From: Microbulbifer bruguierae | Lineage (GTDB): Bacteria > Pseudomonadota > Gammaproteobacteria > Pseudomonadales > Cellvibrionaceae | Length of the DNA stretch: 64,000 nt | Direction: 5' to 3' | Assembly (NCBI RefSeq): GCF_029869925.1 | Contig: NZ_CP118605.1 | Coordinates: forward strand, 3,500,001-3,564,000 | Shown: in pieces, positions 61,073 through 64,000 of the stretch | Layout of the letters: each line of letters opens with the position of its first letter | Position numbering within the stretch: position 1 is the stretch's first letter | Made by a program: the position numbers and the translations under genes | The notes under the pieces: model-generated | Databases searched by the model: none | Told to the model about the DNA's origin: nothing | What the model saw: only the letters and a program-made list of their open reading frames with translations

Positions 61073-62377
61073 TTACTGTTTTGACTGACTGTCAAAATAA
61101 TTCAGCGTCAATTGGGTAATTGCCTTGGTACCGACCTTCAGCGCACTTTCATCCACATAAAAGCGTGGGGAGTGATTGCTGGCGGCGGTTGCAGCGTCGG
61201 TGCCTTTCGGGGTTACTCCAAGGAAGTAATAAAAACCGGGGATTTCATTGGCGAAGAACGAAAAATCCTCGGCTCCAGTAACTTTCGGGACGATAAGTAC
61301 TTTGTCTGCACCAGCCGCGGCTTTCAGCGCGGGTAGTGCGGCTTCGGTCAATCCGGGATCGTTGCTGGTTACGGGATATCCTTCCAGAATTTCCACTTCC
61401 GCGATAGCGCCGGTGCTGGTGGCGATATTTTCCGCGGTGACTTTAAGACGTTTGAAAATTTCCTGGCGGTTATCCATATCGAAATTACGTATGGTGCCGT
61501 TCAGGTACACGCTATCGGGGATGATATTGTTGCGCACACCACCGTCGATCTTGCCGAAGGAAACCACCGCGGGTTCCTTGGTGATATCGATCTGCCGGCT
61601 AACGATGGTCTGAGTGCCCATGATGATCTGTGCAGCGGCGGTGATCGGGTCGACACCGCCCCATGGGCGGGAGCCGTGGGTCTGGCGACCTTTGACGTTG
61701 ATGCGAAATTCATCGGAGCTCGCCATCAAAGGGCCCGAGCGATAGCCGATCACGCCGGCGGGCAGGCCCGAGCTCACATGCTGGCCGAAAGCTACGGCCG
61801 GTTTGTATTTTTTGAACAGTCCTTCTTCCAGCATCAATTCCGCACCGCCCTCTTCACCATCCGGTGCGCCTTCTTCTGCAGGCTGGAAGATGAAGAGTAC
61901 ATTACCGGCCAGTTCGTCGCGCATATCCGCGAGTACCTGGGCGGCGCCCATCAGCATGGCGACGTGGGTGTCGTGGCCGCAGGCGTGCATCACGCCCACG
62001 GTTTCGCCGTTGTATTCGGTCTTGGCTTTGGAGGCGAAGGGAATATCTACCTGCTCGGTGACTGGTAGCGCGTCCATATCAGCGCGCAGGGCCACGGTGG
62101 GGCCGGGCAGTCCGCCTTTCAGAAAACCCACGACCCCGGTGTGGGCGATGCCGGTCTCCACTTCCATGCCAAGGGATTTAAGGTGCGCGGTGATATATTT
62201 GGCGGTCTCGAACTCGCGGTTTCCCAGTTCAGGATTCTGGTGCAGGTGACGGCGCCATTCGATCACCTTGCTTTCGGTCTGTTGCAGATATTTGTCGGCA
62301 TCGGTCGAGGCACTGGCGAAAGAGCTACCAGCGACTGCGGATGCGGCAATAGTAAGGGCGAGCAGTGTATGTTTCAC
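61073..62377 (-). CDS. Exported M20-family amidohydrolase
   Basis: A 434-residue protein with an N-terminal signal (LLALTIAASAVAGSSFASAS). M20D metal ligands are visible: MHACGHDTHVAMLMGAAQVL, FIFQPAEEGAPDGEEGGAEL and the late ASNHSPRFYVDE; ALRADMDALPVTEQ is the usual strand. The lid domain begins SSDEFRINVKGRQTHGSRPW. It resembles hippurate and N-acyl-amino-acid hydrolases. The periplasmic location suggests peptide or acyl-amide scavenging. GTG 62377 with AGGA seven bases before. Confidence 0.9.
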   Translation of the reverse strand: MKHTLLALTIAASAVAGSSFASASTDADKYLQQTESKVIEWRRHLHQNPELGNREFETAKYITAHLKSLGMEVETGIAHTGVVGFLKGGLPGPTVALRADMDALPVTEQVDIPFASKAKTEYNGETVGVMHACGHDTHVAMLMGAAQVLADMRDELAGNVLFIFQPAEEGAPDGEEGGAELMLEEGLFKKYKPAVAFGQHVSSGLPAGVIGYRSGPLMASSDEFRINVKGRQTHGSRPWGGVDPITAAAQIIMGTQTIVSRQIDITKEPAVVSFGKIDGGVRNNIIPDSVYLNGTIRNFDMDNRQEIFKRLKVTAENIATSTGAIAEVEILEGYPVTSNDPGLTEAALPALKAAAGADKVLIVPKVTGAEDFSFFANEIPGFYYFLGVTPKGTDAATAASNHSPRFYVDESALKVGTKAITQLTLNYFDSQSKQ

Positions 62378-62510
62378 GTGAGTTTCCTGTCGTTCGGTCG
62401 TTTATTGTTGTGGTTCGTTGCCTGGGTATTGGTTGTGGTTGTAGTTGTGGGCTGCCGGGTGCAACCGTAATGCAAGCCACGAGTCTAACGCGAAAAGGAG
62501 AAAATACCCC

Positions 62511-62840
62511 ATGACCAATCCTATCATCGAGCGCCTTCAAGCCCAGTTACAGGCGGGCAAGGACTCGCCGCTTTTGCGCTTTGGACTCGGCAGTGCGCTG
62601 TTTAATGAAAAGGCCTTCGCGCTGGCGGCGGAGCACCTGCGGGTATGTGTCAAGCAAATGCCGGACCACTCTGCGGCGTGGAAGCTGCTCGGGCGCAGTG
62701 AAATGGCGTTGGGGAGTGACGAGGCGGCCAGATCGGCGTTTACCGCGGGTCTGGAAGTCGCGCGCCAAAAGGGGGATGTGCAGGTGGAGCGGGAGATCGG
62801 GGTGTTTCTGAAAAAGCTCGCTCGTAAGAGCGCCGAGTGA
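62511..62840 (+). CDS. Small TPR-like protein
   Basis: About 109 residues from ATG 62511 with AAAAGGAG upstream. Two or three helix pairs with tetratricopeptide spacing: SPLLRFGLGSALFNEKAFAL, AAEHLRVCVKQMPDHSAAWK, LLGRSEMALGSDEAARSAFT. Probably a protein-interaction module; the partner is unknown. It is divergent from the M20 gene and convergent with the GH43 gene, so it is a single-gene unit. Confidence 0.75.
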   Translation: MTNPIIERLQAQLQAGKDSPLLRFGLGSALFNEKAFALAAEHLRVCVKQMPDHSAAWKLLGRSEMALGSDEAARSAFTAGLEVARQKGDVQVEREIGVFLKKLARKSAE

Positions 62841-62877
62841 AAGCACCACCGGCCTGCCGGCGGTGCCAGGGTAAGCC

Positions 62878-63873
62878 TTAGTTGGCCTTCCAGGTGGTTT
62901 TGATCCGGTCAGCGAAATCGGCAACGCCTTTATCCGTGCGCTCGACTTTTTTGATGGTGCCGTCGTCGTTGAAGTACAGATATTCGGCAGCGGTGTAGCG
63001 CTGACGTTGTTCACAGCTGGATACCGGTGACTGCAGCCAGCGGTGATAGAACAGCAACCACTGTCCCTTGTACTCGACAATGGAATGGTGGTTATTGCTG
63101 TTGTGTTCCTCGTCCATGAAGATGCCCTTGTATTCCCACGGGCCGGTGGGTGAGTCGGACATGTAATAGGCCAGGCTGCGGTTGTTTTCCGGCATGGTGA
63201 AGTAGTATTTGCCGTCCCGCTTGAATACCCAGGGCCCTTCCATTTTCGGCTCGTAGCCGCCCATATCCATCTTCTGGAAATCGCCTTTCACGCTCCGCAT
63301 GTCGTCGGCCATTTCGGCGACGTAGTAATCGAATTTGGTGCCGTGAAAGTACAGGTAAGCCTTGTCGTCATCGTCGATAAACAGTGCGGGATCATTGGCA
63401 TAGGGCTCGCGCCAGAGGGGGCCGCCGATCGCATCTTTAAACGGGCCTGTGGGCGAGTCGCTGACCGCGATGCCGATACCCATCCATTTGGTGCTGTTTT
63501 TGGGGTTGACCCGGTCTTTGTGGCCGTTACCGGCGGGGAACACCAGGTAGTACTTGCCGTTCTTGTAGGCGGCGTCCGGGGCCCAGGCGTAATTGTCTGC
63601 CCAGCTGAGGTCATCCACCGACAGCACTGCTCCGTGGTCTTGCCAGTTCACCAGATCCTCCGAGGAGAACACATGCCAGTTCTTCATCCAGAAGTCTTCC
63701 TGGCACTCCTCGTCGTGGGAGGTGTAGAGGTACATCTTGCCGTCCTGCCACACGTGCGCGGAGGGGTCGGCGGTTTTGATATCGCTGCCGAAATCCAGAG
63801 GGTTCTGCGCATGGCCTGCACTGGAACCAAGGAACAGTGCCAGCAGGGCCGAGTGTAATTTGTTTACTTTCAC
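62878..63873 (-). CDS. Secreted GH43 glycoside hydrolase
   Basis: A 331-residue five-bladed beta-propeller enzyme with signal peptide MKVNKLHSALLALFLGSSAG. The GH43 catalytic set is visible: Asp in IKTADPSAHVWQDGKMYLYT, the pKa-modulating Asp in PYANDPALFIDDDD, and the acid Glu in PKMEGPWVFKRDGKYY. NHHSIVEYKGQWLLFYHRW carries the metal or structural His. GH43 enzymes are arabinofuranosidases, xylosidases or related; the exact bond is unknown. With the CE2 esterase it fits hemicellulose or algal glycan use. GTG 63873. Confidence 0.9.
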   Translation of the reverse strand: MKVNKLHSALLALFLGSSAGHAQNPLDFGSDIKTADPSAHVWQDGKMYLYTSHDEECQEDFWMKNWHVFSSEDLVNWQDHGAVLSVDDLSWADNYAWAPDAAYKNGKYYLVFPAGNGHKDRVNPKNSTKWMGIGIAVSDSPTGPFKDAIGGPLWREPYANDPALFIDDDDKAYLYFHGTKFDYYVAEMADDMRSVKGDFQKMDMGGYEPKMEGPWVFKRDGKYYFTMPENNRSLAYYMSDSPTGPWEYKGIFMDEEHNSNNHHSIVEYKGQWLLFYHRWLQSPVSSCEQRQRYTAAEYLYFNDDGTIKKVERTDKGVADFADRIKTTWKAN

Positions 63874-64000
63874 TAGGGGGGTACTCCTTCATCATCGCAG
63901 TCGGGGGACTGTCAGGCCGTTTGTTATTTTGGTCTGGCCGATTGTACAGGGTGAGGTGTGAAAATAAACCGGAGGTTGGCGTTGCTGGATACGCGTTTTG
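63874..64000. other. Right-edge region upstream of the GH43 gene
   Basis: 127 bases containing the GH43 promoter. On the plus strand a GGAGG (63970-63974) precedes possible TTG starts and an open frame to the window end, so a divergent gene may begin here, but too little is visible to call it. Confidence 0.35.

Noticed and set aside
1..64000. CRISPR arrays, rRNA or tRNA genes
   Set aside because: None seen on reading; no regularly spaced short direct repeats and no cloverleaf-like or rRNA-like segments were recognised. A covariance-model scan was not possible here.

Overview
The window reads as a chromosome segment of a GC-rich gammaproteobacterium, probably a marine polysaccharide degrader of the Cellvibrio/Microbulbifer type. 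This is inferred from gene order (a tolC / nudF-yqiB-cpdA-yqiA-parE neighbourhood as in other Gammaproteobacteria), a complete Kdo-lipopolysaccharide assembly locus, and a GH43 enzyme and a CE2-type esterase near the right end. No rRNA, tRNA or CRISPR array was recognised.

1-13.5 kb is ordinary core: the start of an RND efflux outer-membrane lipoprotein, an EamA exporter, a DUF6314 protein, an M24 peptidase, two separate PhzF-family isomerases, a phosphate module (DUF47 regulator plus PiT transporter), an orphan GspE/PilB-type ATPase, glnE and ilvE. A REP-like palindrome lies just upstream of ilvE.

13.5-30 kb is a lipopolysaccharide core/surface glycan locus of short units on both strands: seven glycosyltransferase-like genes, an ELM1-type GT-B protein, a YrbL-type kinase fold, an O-antigen ligase, waaA (Kdo transferase), kdkA (Kdo kinase), a sulfotransferase-like gene, and ugd plus a UDP-glucuronate 4-epimerase. 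The last two together predict UDP-GlcA/UDP-GalA supply.

30-43 kb holds tolC, then an inter-membrane lipid transport operon (LetA split into two overlapping PqiA-like genes, a six-MCE-domain LetB/PqiB relative, two DUF4136 lipoproteins), then nudF, DUF1249, cpdA, a lipoprotein, yqiA and parE, closed by a perfect 19-bp inverted repeat. 43-46 kb is a small, partly AT-rich accessory patch with a lipoprotein, a phospholipase-A2-like CCxxHD protein, a GNAT acetyltransferase, a YdeI/OmdA protein and a membrane protein.

46-54.6 kb carries a CE2-type esterase, a Tat-exported dienelactone hydrolase, a metabolic module (PhnZ-like HD protein and class II aldolase, divergent Crp/Fnr regulator, bile-acid:sodium-symporter-type transporter), a GNAT enzyme and an RhlE-type DEAD-box helicase with a long untranslated upstream region.

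54.7-61 kb is the most unusual part. It is an AT-rich run of small same-strand genes, several followed by an attC-like inverted repeat, with no integrase in view. It looks like an integron cassette cluster without integrase (CALIN). A complete IS1182-type element, bounded by 13-bp inverted repeats, sits exactly at the end of one attC site. The window closes with an exported M20 amidohydrolase, a TPR-like protein and a GH43 glycosidase.
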